Positions 63,936-64,000 of a DNA stretch of 64,000 nucleotides are shown in pieces. Each line of letters begins with the position of its first letter. The first letter of the stretch is position 1. The translations under genes and the position numbers were made by a program. Location of the stretch: NCBI GenBank assembly GCA_026929865.2, contig CM049418.1:3256001-3320000 (forward strand), given 5' to 3'. Origin of the DNA: Hyperoplus lanceolatus. Taxonomy: Eukaryota > Chordata > Actinopteri > Uranoscopiformes > Ammodytidae. The notes beneath the pieces are model-generated. The model was given only the letters and a program-made list of their open reading frames with translations. It made no database searches and had not been told where the DNA came from.

Positions 63936-64000
63936 CCATATCCCCACATCCTGATATTACATACATGTTTGTCCAAATTGAATTTCTATTTCTTATTTGC

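Overview
The window is vertebrate nuclear DNA, almost certainly from a teleost fish. Evidence: split exons with GT/AG borders and large introns; very dense (GT/CA)n, (GATA)n, (GA)n and (TTA)n microsatellites; and many repeat types typical of fish genomes, including tRNA-derived SINEs, LINEs with an FKSxLKTxxxRLAF-type C-terminus and short non-autonomous DNA transposons (MITEs). The species cannot be named from the sequence alone.

Only one protein-coding gene is supported: the 3' half of a neuroligin on the + strand, best matched to neuroligin-4 (nlgn4/nlgn4x). Three coding exons are visible (1679-1864, 5595-6384, 10164-11070). They join in frame and encode about 626 residues: the C-terminal two thirds of the cholinesterase-like domain, the stalk, one transmembrane helix, and a cytoplasmic tail ending in the PDZ ligand STTRV. 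The N-terminal exons lie upstream of base 1. The protein is a postsynaptic adhesion receptor for neurexins. A 3' UTR of about 2 kb probably ends near 13.13 kb. It contains a degenerate three-copy repeat that begins at the stop codon and, further down, a foldback repeat.

From 13.2 kb to the end I see no host gene. Layout: 13.2-13.6 kb, a MITE fused to a captured inverted piece of the nlgn4 exon/intron boundary; 13.8-17.5 kb, a 5'-truncated LINE on the minus strand, broken by two DNA transposons; 17.5-19 kb, unique-looking sequence; 19-31 kb, a stack of tRNA-like SINEs and DNA transposons, including a hAT-type element at 23,561-24,828 with perfect 60-bp ends, a perfect 8-bp target duplication and an interior of about 17 tandem hairpins; 32.6-33.3 kb, a low-repeat AT-rich stretch that could be regulatory; 37.7-42.1 kb, three copies of one SINE family in which a 31-bp piece of the tRNA-like promoter has expanded to 14, 2 and about 45 copies; 46.0-46.7 kb and 60.2-60.9 kb, an inverted segmental duplication; the remainder is microsatellites, MITEs and otherwise unannotated intergenic sequence.

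The main interest is how repeats have reshaped the neuroligin locus: microsatellites touching a splice donor and supplying branch-point motifs at an acceptor, an exon fragment copied into a MITE, and several families of hairpin-rich repeats. Nothing in the window is a bacterial-type system. All family assignments come from reading motifs by eye, without database searches.
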